Below are positions 23,808 through 31,243 of a stretch of 53,122 nt of DNA, piece by piece. This DNA comes from Microcaldota archaeon. Lineage in GTDB: Archaea > Micrarchaeota > Micrarchaeia > Micrarchaeales > CABMGC01. The stretch spans positions 1 through 53,122 of the forward strand of contig JAGWGN010000004.1 of NCBI GenBank assembly GCA_028867335.1. The letters run 5' to 3'. The notes below the pieces were generated by a model. That model saw only the letters and a program-made list of their open reading frames with translations. It made no database searches and had not been told where the DNA came from. Made by a program: the position numbers and the translations under genes. Numbering within the stretch: position 1 is the first letter of the stretch; every line of letters begins with the position of its first letter.

Positions 23808-24902
23808 ATGAATGAATCGGAAGTGGAAAACAAAATTATAACGCAGCTCAGCATGGACTGTAGAACCAGCGTCGATAAAATGGCGCCTTCTGTTGGACTG
23901 ACAAGGGATCAGGTGTATGGAAGGACAAAGAAGCTCATAGAAAAATATGATGTGCGTTTTGTGCCGCAGATAAGCATCTCGAACCTTCAAAAGTACGAAT
24001 TTTTGGGAATTAGTTGGGGCAAGTCAAAACGTGAGATACTTAGCAAGATCTCAGAAGACAACATCGAGATAGGTTTTGAGGAATATATTGCTCTAATTGA
24101 TTTCAAGGGCGGCGAGCCCAGTGACAAGGAAATACTTGATGCTCTTGGAGATTCCTATATTCCCCAGTATGTGGCAAGGATTTCTGGCCAGCACAACCTA
24201 GTCATATATGCCATCGCAAGGCACTCATCAGATATAACAGAATTTATGTACAAATTCATGAATAAATTAGATAAATTTAATTCAATAGAAAGACTACAAT
24301 TCATATATCCAAGTTTCGGCTTTTTCCCGATAAATAACAAATTAATTGAGCAAATACATATACAACCTAGGTACAAAAAGATGCTACTTTTGTTGAATTC
24401 GAATGCGAAAGCAGAATTTTCCAGTTTGACAAAAGAAATGGGAGGAATCTCAGCAGCAACTGTAGGAGTACTTTATGCAAGGCTAAAGGAAATAGGTTTG
24501 CTTGAAAGACCAACTTTGTATCTAATAAAACCGGAAGAATTGATAATAAAATTATTCATATTCTCAATAGTTGATCGGCAGAAATTTGGAAAAAACAGGG
24601 ATAAATTTCTACTCGATTTTGTTAACGATAAGATTAAAAATTATATCTTTATGGCAACAATAAGAAACCCTGGTGGGGGCATAATTTTTGCTAGGTTTAA
24701 AACTCCCTTAGAAGTCGAAGATTTTAAGAAAAGTTTTAGTAATATAGACTGGGGTATAGAGCTATCTGAATCCACTGTATTACAAAATATATATGGCAAC
24801 TTGGGTGTAAGAAATTTTTTGCCAGAAGAAACAATGCAATACAAAGAATTAGAATCAAAAGGCTTGGTTGGAAAAGTAAATAAATCAAAACCTAAAAAAT
24901 GA
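23808..24902 (+). CDS. Duplicated Lrp/AsnC-type regulator (HTH-RAM-HTH-RAM)
   Basis: A 364-residue regulator that looks like two Lrp units fused head to tail. The first helix-turn-helix is at about 5-45 (IITQLSMDCRTSVDKMAPSV...LTRDQVYGRTKKLIEK) and the first ligand-binding domain at about 55-165. A second winged-helix region follows at about 185-230 (MLLLLNSNAKAEFSSLTKEM, then VLYARLKEIGLLERP) and a second ligand-binding-like domain at about 235-335. It is AT-rich and divergent from the microprotein and amino-sugar operon, so it is the likely local regulator of that operon. Confidence 0.75.
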   Translation: MNESEVENKIITQLSMDCRTSVDKMAPSVGLTRDQVYGRTKKLIEKYDVRFVPQISISNLQKYEFLGISWGKSKREILSKISEDNIEIGFEEYIALIDFKGGEPSDKEILDALGDSYIPQYVARISGQHNLVIYAIARHSSDITEFMYKFMNKLDKFNSIERLQFIYPSFGFFPINNKLIEQIHIQPRYKKMLLLLNSNAKAEFSSLTKEMGGISAATVGVLYARLKEIGLLERPTLYLIKPEELIIKLFIFSIVDRQKFGKNRDKFLLDFVNDKIKNYIFMATIRNPGGGIIFARFKTPLEVEDFKKSFSNIDWGIELSESTVLQNIYGNLGVRNFLPEETMQYKELESKGLVGKVNKSKPKK

Positions 24903-24904
24903 TT

Positions 24905-25036
24905 TCATATCTTTGCAAGTAAATTAAGAAGTTTAGACTTTATCTTTAATTTTCCTCTGTAGTCATCTCTAAACTTGGCATCCGAGTTGATATATGTTAT
25001 CCTAGGGCATTTCCCCCCCGTTTCTGACATAATCAT
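24905..25036 (-). CDS. Possible 43-residue microprotein
   Basis: A frame beginning MIMSETGGKCPRITYINSD and ending SKLLNLLAKI. The stop is three bases from the convergent Lrp-like gene. A TATA-like TTTAAATAATAAA lies about 25 bases upstream of the ATG at 25036, in the leaderless position used by many genes here. The sequence is basic, with a short C-terminal amphipathic helix and one cysteine. No homology is known to me. Confidence 0.35.
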   Translation of the reverse strand: MIMSETGGKCPRITYINSDAKFRDDYRGKLKIKSKLLNLLAKI

Positions 25037-25294
25037 CGTCGTCTGATGTTTATTATTTAAAATTTTCATATCTTTCAACTGTTTACATTTTATGGTTGCA
25101 AATCCTTATTTATAAACCTAATCTACTGCTTTGTATCTAATATCCGATTGTCTCTTATTAACTTTGTCCTTAGAATATTGATTTGGAAAAGGGCTAGGGT
25201 TGTTGGCCCCCACGGCTTACTCTCTAGCTCTCCAAAGAAAGGCTTGGATTCCCTCGACGTAAAGTATTTATTGCTTCTTTGGCAAAGTAAGAGC
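25037..25294. other. Intergenic stretch with an unexplained TATA box
   Basis: The left part holds the promoter of the 43-residue frame. A strong TATA box TTTATAAA at 25108-25117 would start a plus-strand transcript near 25140 but has no gene attached. A frame fused to scpA runs through here by chance. The segment 25185-25225 contains GGGCTAGGG and GGCCCCC, which may pair. I see no tRNA, C/D box RNA or other known feature. Confidence 0.4.
25265..25272 (+). promoter_or_regulatory. TATA box of scpA (leaderless)
   Basis: TATTTATT is centred about 27 bases before the scpA ATG at 25295, so the transcript should begin at the start codon. This rules out the 49-residue N-terminal extension that the open frame would allow. 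Confidence 0.6.
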
Positions 25295-25993
25295 ATGGCG
25301 ACAGGTTCTGCTCTTGAAGTAGAGGCAACGATAGACCCTGCTAACATGAACCTGGAGCAGCTCGTGACCGAGGCCACCTGGAAGGAAGTCCTGATCGATC
25401 TGGCAAGGCGCGAGAAGTTCGACCCCTGGAACGTTGACATCGTGGAGGTTGTCGACAAGTACATTGAGGCGATAAAGGGGATGAAGGTGATGGACCTGAG
25501 AATCCCCGCAAACATAATCCTTGCCGCTGCGATCCTGCTTAGGCTAAAGAGTGAGATGCTCGGCTTTGCAGAAGAGGAGATCGACGAATCTCTTCCGCCT
25601 GAAGAGAGGCCGATGGTGACAGTCGACCAGCTCAGCTTCAGGCTGAGGATCCCGCCGAAGAGGAAGATGACGCTGCCTGAGCTCATAACCGCCCTTGAGG
25701 AGGCGATGAAGCTCAAGGAGATAAAGGAGAACGTCTCGCGTGAGGCGCCGATCCCGATACAGTTAAACATCAACCCGATGGACATAGAGGCGGAGATAGA
25801 AAACGTCTACAAGCTTGTGAAGAAGAGCGTTGACAAATCAAAGATGACCACGTTCTCGATATTATCGCAGGGAAGGGGGCTAGAAGAGGCACTGCTGGGG
25901 GTCTTCATTCCGCTGCTCTTCCTCTCCCACAAAAACAAGATCGTCCTGATACAGGAGAGGTTCTTTGACGAGATAATAGTGGCGCTTGTCTGA
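25295..25993 (+). CDS. scpA: Segregation and condensation protein A (kleisin)
   Basis: A 232-residue ScpA, the kleisin that bridges SMC heads in the condensin complex. The N-terminal domain has WKEVLIDLARREKFDPWNVDI and LRIPANIILAAAILLRLKSEML (quoted parts under 20 each: KFDPWNVDIVEV, AAAILLRLKSEML). The C-terminal winged helix has EALLGVFIPLLFLSHKNKIVLIQ in the usual place. The start at 25295 is set by the TATA box. scpB follows after nine bases; smc is not in the window. Confidence 0.93.
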   Translation: MATGSALEVEATIDPANMNLEQLVTEATWKEVLIDLARREKFDPWNVDIVEVVDKYIEAIKGMKVMDLRIPANIILAAAILLRLKSEMLGFAEEEIDESLPPEERPMVTVDQLSFRLRIPPKRKMTLPELITALEEAMKLKEIKENVSREAPIPIQLNINPMDIEAEIENVYKLVKKSVDKSKMTTFSILSQGRGLEEALLGVFIPLLFLSHKNKIVLIQERFFDEIIVALV

Positions 25994-26002
25994 AGTGATT
26001 GC

Positions 26003-26464
26003 ATGGATGAGCAGATGGACAACAAGAAACTGATTGAGGCGGCACTATTCATGTCGCAGAGCGCTATGGGGGTCAACGAGCTTGTGACTGCGACCGGACT
26101 TATGTCACCTGGCAAGATACACGAGTTGCTCAAAGAATTGATTGCAGAATATAACACGCGAGACACATCGCTGCAGCTAATTGAGATCGGCGGAAAGTAC
26201 ATGTTTGCGCTAAAGGAGCCGTATGCGTCAAAGGTGAGCAACCTTGCGATAGGTCCGGACCTCACGCGTGGGGCGCTAAGGCTTCTTGCATACGTGAACA
26301 AGAATCCGAACGTTCTGCAGAGCGCAGTGGTGAAGATATTCGGCGGATCCACCTACGAATACATGAAGGAGCTTGGAGAGAAGGAGTTTATCGAGACCAA
26401 AAAGAGCGGGAGAAGCAAGAGGATAAACACGACAACCAAGTTCAAGGAGTATTTCAACGTCTAA
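26003..26464 (+). CDS. scpB: Segregation and condensation protein B
   Basis: A 153-residue ScpB, the tandem winged-helix partner that binds ScpA within the SMC complex. It starts with KKLIEAALFMSQSAMGVNEL, then ELIAEYNTRDTSLQLIEIGGKYMFALK, a typical first winged helix. The second contains GALRLLAYVNKNPNVLQSAVVKIFG (quoted parts: RLLAYVNKNPNV). It is shorter than bacterial ScpB, as usual in archaea. Operon with scpA. Confidence 0.9.
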   Translation: MDEQMDNKKLIEAALFMSQSAMGVNELVTATGLMSPGKIHELLKELIAEYNTRDTSLQLIEIGGKYMFALKEPYASKVSNLAIGPDLTRGALRLLAYVNKNPNVLQSAVVKIFGGSTYEYMKELGEKEFIETKKSGRSKRINTTTKFKEYFNV

Positions 26465-26467
26465 ATC

Positions 26468-26950
26468 TCATCTCTTCCTTCTAGGTTTCTTCTTTTGCTC
26501 TGGCTTTGCCTCTACTATCTCTGCCATTCCTATTGCGCACACTGCCATCCCGACAAGCGAGAGAACAAGCACGACTACATCGCTTTGGTGGAACATCTGA
26601 ACGTTAGGGTACATCATCGTATATGAGAGCGTCCCCAAAAGCAGCGAGAGGAATGAGAGGATTCCGAAAATCACTGTTAGGCATGCGCCCAGCTTCTTCT
26701 TAGGGGTGAACCTTGTCAGAAGCGAGAGTATGAGGGTTATTACGCCAAGTGTTAGCGAGAGCTCTGCAACAGGGGTGAGAAATGCGCCCCTCATCTCGCA
26801 GCAGGATGCGTTTCCGATAACGCACAGAAGCGCGCAGACAAGCTGGTGGGAAGTCTGGTATGCGAGGATACCCGAGACAACAAGAATAATGCCCCCGAGT
26901 ATCAGTACGGAGAATCCCCAGTTTCCCTTGTTAGCTGCCATAACCATCAA
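26468..26950 (-). CDS. Four-TM membrane protein, function unknown
   Basis: A 160-residue protein with four hydrophobic segments and a basic cytoplasmic tail (KPEQKKKPRRKR). The first loop contains CALLCVIGNASCC, with cysteines that could be paired outside the membrane. I recognise no family. It is convergent with scpB, three bases apart, and downstream of the cobalamin adenosyltransferase on the same strand. Confidence 0.68.
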   Translation of the reverse strand: MMVMAANKGNWGFSVLILGGIILVVSGILAYQTSHQLVCALLCVIGNASCCEMRGAFLTPVAELSLTLGVITLILSLLTRFTPKKKLGACLTVIFGILSFLSLLLGTLSYTMMYPNVQMFHQSDVVVLVLSLVGMAVCAIGMAEIVEAKPEQKKKPRRKR

Positions 26951-26963
26951 TTAATTGCAAAAA

Positions 26964-27506
26964 TTAATATACGGGATTGTTTTCGCTCACGCCACTCTTG
27001 TGGTTTAGATACAGCGCTGATGCAAAAAGGAAAGATGAAAGCCTGTTTAGGTACGCCAAGACGTCTGGATTGATGTTGTATTTTTGCGAGGCGGATGCAA
27101 CGTGCCTCTCGGCCCTTCTTGCAATTGATCGCGCAAGGTGCAGATGGGAAGCCTCTTCGGAGCCTGCGGGAAGGACAAACTTGGTGAGCTCTGGCATCAT
27201 GCCGCCCATTCTCTGTATTGACTTCTCAAGACGCTCTATCTGCTTCTTCTCCACCTTTGCCTTTGCAAACTCCTTTGTCTCAACCGAGGAGAGAAGCGCG
27301 CCTATGCTGAAGAGCTCGTTTTGTATGGACCTAAGCTCAAGGCGCAGCTCATCGTCCCTTGTATAAAAGAGCGCTACGCCTATTGCGCTGTTTAGCTCGT
27401 CAACATCACCAATCGCCTCGATTAGTATGTCTCCTTTTGGGAGCGATGCGCCACCCATTATGGAAGTCGATCCCTTGTCCCCCTTTCCCGTGTAATATGT
27501 GGTCAT
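26964..27506 (-). CDS. Cob(I)alamin adenosyltransferase, PduO type
   Basis: A 180-residue ATP:cob(I)alamin adenosyltransferase that makes adenosylcobalamin. The N-terminal ATP-binding motif YYTGKGDKGSTSIMGG, DVDELNSAIG, then FVLPAGSEEASHLHLAR and RRAERHV are all family hallmarks. It forms a trimer of helical bundles. Its presence implies that the cell takes up or salvages corrinoids and has at least one B12-dependent enzyme, none of which is in this window. Confidence 0.93.
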   Translation of the reverse strand: MTTYYTGKGDKGSTSIMGGASLPKGDILIEAIGDVDELNSAIGVALFYTRDDELRLELRSIQNELFSIGALLSSVETKEFAKAKVEKKQIERLEKSIQRMGGMMPELTKFVLPAGSEEASHLHLARSIARRAERHVASASQKYNINPDVLAYLNRLSSFLFASALYLNHKSGVSENNPVY

Positions 27507-27566
27507 CGCATCAGATAAGCTGCTTATTTTGTTTATTTATATTTATTTGATTCAATTTAGAAGAGT

Positions 27567-27637
27567 GGGCTCGTGGTCCAGTGGTAAGACGTTACCCTCA
27601 CACGGTAAAGACAGGAGTCCGATTCTCCTCGGGCCCA
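27567..27637 (+). tRNA. tRNA-Val (anticodon CAC)
   Basis: Acceptor stem GGGCTCG with CGGGCCC, discriminator A, anticodon stem TTACC with GGTAA and loop CTCACAC giving CAC. The T stem AGGAG/CTCCT closes the loop TCCGATT, with C at position 55 as in the tRNA-Thr of this window. A TATA-like TATTTATTTG lies about 25-30 bases upstream. Confidence 0.93.
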
Positions 27638-27649
27638 TAGTTGATTCTG

Positions 27650-28438
27650 ATGAGTGAGAGCTATTCTGACGTAAAGAAACTCAACCGCATAAAAAGCCGG
27701 CTTGAGGCACTCTATCCAATTAAAAAACTTAATGAGAAGCTGACAAGGACAGTGAGGGAGTTTGAGAAGTTTGTATTTGTGAGGCACAAACACGAAGACT
27801 GCGACCTTGCAGATTTGATACCAAAAAGTGAGTTGGATTTTTTTCGCAGATTTTTTGCAGGATATGAAACGCTGCTTGAGCAGGAAAAAGCGAAAGACCT
27901 GATTGAACACAGGTGCACTGCAAAGCACTGCCTCTATAAAGACAGGGTCCTTAGTAGAACTTTTAGCTACGCCGAATCGGAAGGAAAAATGGCAGGAATA
28001 AAGAAAACTAGCAAGGTGCTTGTTGTTGGTTCAGGACCTTTTCCGGAAACGGCAATAGGATATGCGCTCGCATTTGGTTGCGAAATTATATGCCTTGAGA
28101 AAAGAGGCCCGTTTGTGAAAAGGTCAAGGAAGGTAGTAGAAAAGCTAGGTCTTGGAAAAAATATATCTATCGTGCATGGTACAACAACAAAGCTGAAGGA
28201 TCTGAAGTTTGACAAGGTATTAGTTACTGCTCTGGCAGTCCCGAAATCCGAGATACTTGGGGACTTGAGAAAATCAAACTGTGACATAATACTAAGGACC
28301 TCTTTCGGCTCAAGCAAATTGGTGTACTCGCCTGTGGATGCGGATGATCTCAAAGATTTTGAGGTAAAGGCGAAATTTGTGAGGCTCGGTAAGAACTTCA
28401 CCTCATCAATACTGGTACGAAAGAAAGGGAGAAATTAA
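27650..28438 (+). CDS. Nicotianamine-synthase-like SAM-dependent enzyme
   Basis: A 262-residue protein. A helical N-terminal domain of about 120 residues precedes a Rossmann-type SAM domain starting VLVVGSGPFPETAIGYAL, close to the GSGPLPLTSI motif of nicotianamine synthases, then EIICLEKRG for the ribose hydroxyls. Nicotianamine synthases join aminobutyrate units from SAM into metal chelators, and archaeal forms make related compounds. A plain methyltransferase is the alternative. The ATG at 27650 is preferred to a TTG nine bases earlier. Somewhat AT-rich. It directly follows tRNA-Val. Confidence 0.6.
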   Translation: MSESYSDVKKLNRIKSRLEALYPIKKLNEKLTRTVREFEKFVFVRHKHEDCDLADLIPKSELDFFRRFFAGYETLLEQEKAKDLIEHRCTAKHCLYKDRVLSRTFSYAESEGKMAGIKKTSKVLVVGSGPFPETAIGYALAFGCEIICLEKRGPFVKRSRKVVEKLGLGKNISIVHGTTTKLKDLKFDKVLVTALAVPKSEILGDLRKSNCDIILRTSFGSSKLVYSPVDADDLKDFEVKAKFVRLGKNFTSSILVRKKGRN

Positions 28439-28440
28439 TT

Positions 28441-29865
28441 CTAAGCCTCTTTGATAATCTGGTACTGCTGGTGCTTGACATGCGTCTTGGGGCCAAGCAC
28501 CTCCTCCGAGAATGTTGATATGACAGCGACCAAGAAGAATGCTAACAGGGCAAAGTAGAAAGAGTATTGGAAAGAGAGTGCACTCCCGAATGCAGCTATG
28601 AAGATTCCCGCGATAGGTGCACCGAGCGCGCTTCCCAGGAACCTAAATACAGCGTTCATTGATGTTGCAAGCCCCGTTGTCCTTCGATCTATGCTAAGTA
28701 TCAGGGAGTTGGTGTTTGGGATGTTTAGCGAGGCAAGGCCTGCTCCGACAATTGCAGTTGATATTATCAGTGTAATCAGATTGGTTGAAAGGGCTGCAAG
28801 CGCAAAGCCAAATATCGACACGCCCGAGCCAATCAGATAAAATGGCTTTGTGCCGTATCTGCTGACCCATCTGCCGACCAGAGGCGCGGTTATCAACATC
28901 ATTATAGCAAACGGAACCATGGAGAGCCCTGTCATGAATATGCTCTCGCCATAGCCCACAGGGACAGCCGACTCGAATTCGTATGCGAAGGTCTGGTATG
29001 CCAGGAAGAATCCCAGACCTATCACAAGGACGATTAGATTCGCATTGAGCACGTTCTTTATTCTAAGCAGTTTGATGTCTAGTATCGCGTGGTCTATCTT
29101 TCTCTCGAATCTGTTAAGCAGCACAAATCCCACCAGTGCGCCTATTATGAGAAACAGTATTATTGGGGAGGTCCAGCCGAGCGTCGCGCCTTCCGATAGC
29201 CCGAAGACAAGCATGGCAAGGAAGACTGCAAGGAAAGACGCACCCACATAGTCGATCTTGACGTTTGGCATTGTGTTCTTCGACTCGCGGATGAACAGGT
29301 AAATGAGTATGGAGAATAGGGCAACGAACGGGACAGCCGTGTGATAGGTTGTCTGCCATCCGAAGTTGTTTGATACAAGTGAGCCCAGAGGCAGGCCGAT
29401 TGCGGCTCCTGCGCCGAACATCGCGCCGACTATTCCAAGGGCCTGTGGGACTTTCTCCCTTGGGAACTGCTCTTGGATCAGGCTTACTGCAAGCGGAAAG
29501 ATTGTGAGCCCGACTCCCTGGATGGTTCTAAGTAACAGAAGCGCAGGGAAGCTTGGGGCAAATCCCGTCATCGCGACGGCGACAGTGTAGATTGCGAGGA
29601 CGCGCACCAGCACCTTCTTCTTGCCGTAGATGTCGCCCAGCTTGCCGACTATCGGATTTAGTGCCACTCCGGAAACAAGGTACATCGAAAGGACAAGGCT
29701 TACCTCCGCGGCGTTGATCCCGAACTGGGCCGAAATGGACGGAAGCGAAGGGATGAGCATCGTCTCTATGTACATGACCATTACTACAAAGAGCGCAAAA
29801 AGCAGAAGCGACCTGGTTGCGTATCGCTTATCGTATGTCTCTTGTTCCATCAGCTCACTCTTCAC
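28441..29865 (-). CDS. MFS drug/multidrug efflux transporter (14-TM type)
   Basis: A 474-residue major facilitator protein with 14 predicted membrane segments, of the DHA2 group. It has the motif A region GKLGDIYGKKKVLV after TM2 and the antiporter motif C region AGAAIGLPLGSLVSN in TM5. It exports drugs or toxic metabolites with proton exchange. Its ATG overlaps the stop of a PadR regulator by four bases, which points to induction by its own substrate. Confidence 0.9.
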   Translation of the reverse strand: MKSELMEQETYDKRYATRSLLLFALFVVMVMYIETMLIPSLPSISAQFGINAAEVSLVLSMYLVSGVALNPIVGKLGDIYGKKKVLVRVLAIYTVAVAMTGFAPSFPALLLLRTIQGVGLTIFPLAVSLIQEQFPREKVPQALGIVGAMFGAGAAIGLPLGSLVSNNFGWQTTYHTAVPFVALFSILIYLFIRESKNTMPNVKIDYVGASFLAVFLAMLVFGLSEGATLGWTSPIILFLIIGALVGFVLLNRFERKIDHAILDIKLLRIKNVLNANLIVLVIGLGFFLAYQTFAYEFESAVPVGYGESIFMTGLSMVPFAIMMLITAPLVGRWVSRYGTKPFYLIGSGVSIFGFALAALSTNLITLIISTAIVGAGLASLNIPNTNSLILSIDRRTTGLATSMNAVFRFLGSALGAPIAGIFIAAFGSALSFQYSFYFALLAFFLVAVISTFSEEVLGPKTHVKHQQYQIIKEA

Positions 29866-30173
29866 TTATTGTCCGCAAAGATGTCGCCGAAGCACCTGCA
29901 GAAATAATCCATGGCGTTCTTCACGCCCTTCTTACCCTTGGGAGTCAAGGAATATATTATTATCTTGCCCTTCTTCTCCCCCTTTATCATTCCGTTGTCC
30001 TTGAGGTCCTTTAGCGCAGGATAGATGGTTCCTGCCTTGGGCTTGTCGCCCCTTCTCTTCTCCAGCTCCTTGGCAAGCTCCTCCCCGTGCATTGGCTTCC
30101 TCGACAAAAGCCAGAGGACCTGGAATGAGAGCATTCCCCGCATGTCGCAGCCGTAGTTTTCCATCCGTTTCAC
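29862..30173 (-). CDS. PadR-family transcriptional regulator
   Basis: A 103-residue PadR winged-helix repressor. The signature is GMLSFQVLWLLSRKPMHGEELAKEL, then KAGTIYPALKDLKDNGMI and a wing GKIIIYSLTPKGKKG. PadR proteins repress efflux pumps and release DNA on binding the drug. The start is a GTG at 30173, about 26 bases from the shared AT-rich promoter core; an ATG at 30164 is possible. It is coupled to the MFS gene. Confidence 0.92.
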   Translation of the reverse strand: MKRMENYGCDMRGMLSFQVLWLLSRKPMHGEELAKELEKRRGDKPKAGTIYPALKDLKDNGMIKGEKKGKIIIYSLTPKGKKGVKNAMDYFCRCFGDIFADNK

Positions 30174-30181
30174 TTGTTATG

Positions 30182-30239
30182 TATAGGACGTGCTATATAT
30201 TTAAATATTTATCCTGCATAACGTATATGATGTCCTATA
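30182..30239. promoter_or_regulatory. Divergent promoter with PadR operator candidate
   Basis: TATAGGACGT (30182-30191) and ATGTCCTATA (30230-30239) form an inverted repeat matching at 9 of 10 positions. Between them is the near-palindromic TATA core ATATTTAAATAT (about 30197-30208), which can serve both directions. Start codons sit about 26 bases from this core on each side. PadR binding to the two half-sites would shut both transcripts. Confidence 0.6.
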
Positions 30240-30406
30240 TTGGCATCATGGTGGATGAAATGTGCGAATGTGGAAATGGAAACGGAATGAGGAACTTCCT
30301 CACAAAGGACGAGAAGCTGGAGATTCTAAAGGAGTACAAGAAGAATCTCGAAAGCGAGGCAAAGGGGGTCGGGGAAAGGATCAAGGAACTCGAGAAGAAT
30401 AACTAA
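30230..30406 (+). CDS. Small coiled-coil protein divergent from padR
   Basis: A 58-residue protein with an N-terminal CxC (MCECGNGNG) and a charged helix FLTKDEKLEILKEYKKNL that continues to KELEKNN. The same helix-type proteins often lie beside PadR or metal-related regulators in archaea, function unknown to me. The ATG at 30230 fits the promoter core at leaderless spacing; ATGs at 30248 and 30260 are alternatives. A longer upstream frame overlaps padR and is rejected. Its stop overlaps the end of the next, convergent gene. Confidence 0.6.
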   Translation: MSYIGIMVDEMCECGNGNGMRNFLTKDEKLEILKEYKKNLESEAKGVGERIKELEKNN

Positions 30407-30798
30407 TCCCTAGTTTTTCTTTTCTTTTTTTCTTTTTTATTTTTGTTTTCCCCAGACGCATTCTTTTTGATTCTGGCCTTCACTAGCTTCTTTATCAGTG
30501 AGATGGGAAGCTTTTTATCGAGAGGGAAGTGAATGGCCGATTTGGTTGTGACATATGTAGCCAGTTCCTTTTTGTGCTCCGCTATGATTGGAGGGCGCAG
30601 ATAAAGCCCGACATGGTTTTTCATAATGGCAAACCAGGCCACCTTGCCCTTGTCATAGCTTGGCATCATGTAGCTTATGCTTTCTACGGCGTCCGGAGCA
30701 GCCGATCTGATTGCCGCCCTGATCTCATTTAGTTTGCCACGCGTATCTTTTGGCGCACTGGCAATGTACGCATCCACCTCTTTCGATACCTTTTTCAT
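30403..30798 (-). CDS. DUF1801 (YdhG-like) protein
   Basis: A 131-residue protein of the DUF1801 family. Typical features are VDAYIASAPKDTRGKLNEIRAAIRSAAPDAVESISY (quoted part: LNEIRAAIRSAAPDA), YMMPSYDKGKVAWFAIMKNHVGLYL and FPLDKKLP. It has a frataxin-like fold in known structures and some members bind iron or act in stress, but the role is unclear. The C terminus is a lysine-rich tail. It shares a transcript direction with the gatCAB-aspS operon, 19 bases after the previous gene. A second DUF1801 gene lies at 50776. Confidence 0.85.
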   Translation of the reverse strand: MKKVSKEVDAYIASAPKDTRGKLNEIRAAIRSAAPDAVESISYMMPSYDKGKVAWFAIMKNHVGLYLRPPIIAEHKKELATYVTTKSAIHFPLDKKLPISLIKKLVKARIKKNASGENKNKKEKKKRKTRD

Positions 30799-30817
30799 TG
30801 AATCCTCCTTTCAATTT

Positions 30818-31243
30818 TCATTTGAGATTGTTAAAGAAGTTGTCGATATGCGCGCATGCCTCCTTTATTGTTGAGTACTCCATCAGTGTTATGTTGGGGT
30901 TTCCCTTTATCATTGCTGATAGCCTCTTTCCCTCCTGAACATGGTAGAGGCAAAGTATAGTCTTCATCAGCTCCTCGGCCTTTGCAATCTCCCAGCCAGT
31001 GCCAAGCGAGGGGATGCTGACATCGGCAACCACGACGTCAGACCGCAGAAGAAAGTTCAGATCCCTGTTGAAAATCTGCTTTTCGTTTAGCCCCTGATCC
31101 TCAAGGGGGATCTTGTTCTTGTCCCCTATGTGCTCCGTGAGCACATTCCCGTGGGCTGATAGGTGCCTTATCACCTTCGCGTAGTCATCAACCTTTTCGC
31201 GGCTTGCGCGGATAGATGCTGCGAAGTAGATATTCATTCTCAA
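30818..31243 (-). CDS. Nucleoside 2-deoxyribosyltransferase-like hydrolase
   Basis: A 141-residue protein of the nucleoside 2-deoxyribosyltransferase/DNPH1 (Rcl) superfamily. The N-terminal IYFAASIRASREKVD and the catalytic stretch DVVVADVSIPSLGTGWEIAKAEEL (quoted part: VSIPSLGTGWEIAKA) match the phosphate-binding and glutamate nucleophile regions. It probably cleaves the glycosidic bond of deoxynucleotides, a house-cleaning role. Its ATG overlaps the stop of aspS by four bases. Confidence 0.87.
   Translation of the reverse strand: MRMNIYFAASIRASREKVDDYAKVIRHLSAHGNVLTEHIGDKNKIPLEDQGLNEKQIFNRDLNFLLRSDVVVADVSIPSLGTGWEIAKAEELMKTILCLYHVQEGKRLSAMIKGNPNITLMEYSTIKEACAHIDNFFNNLK

Noticed and set aside
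25140-25260. A split or degenerate tRNA, or a C/D box RNA, before scpA.
   Set aside because: No acceptor/T-arm pairing, no RTGATGA or CTGA boxes at sensible spacing.
25148-25294. N-terminal extension of ScpA by 49 residues.
   Set aside because: A TATA box 27 bases before the ATG at 25295 and the normal ScpA N terminus make the extension a chance open frame.
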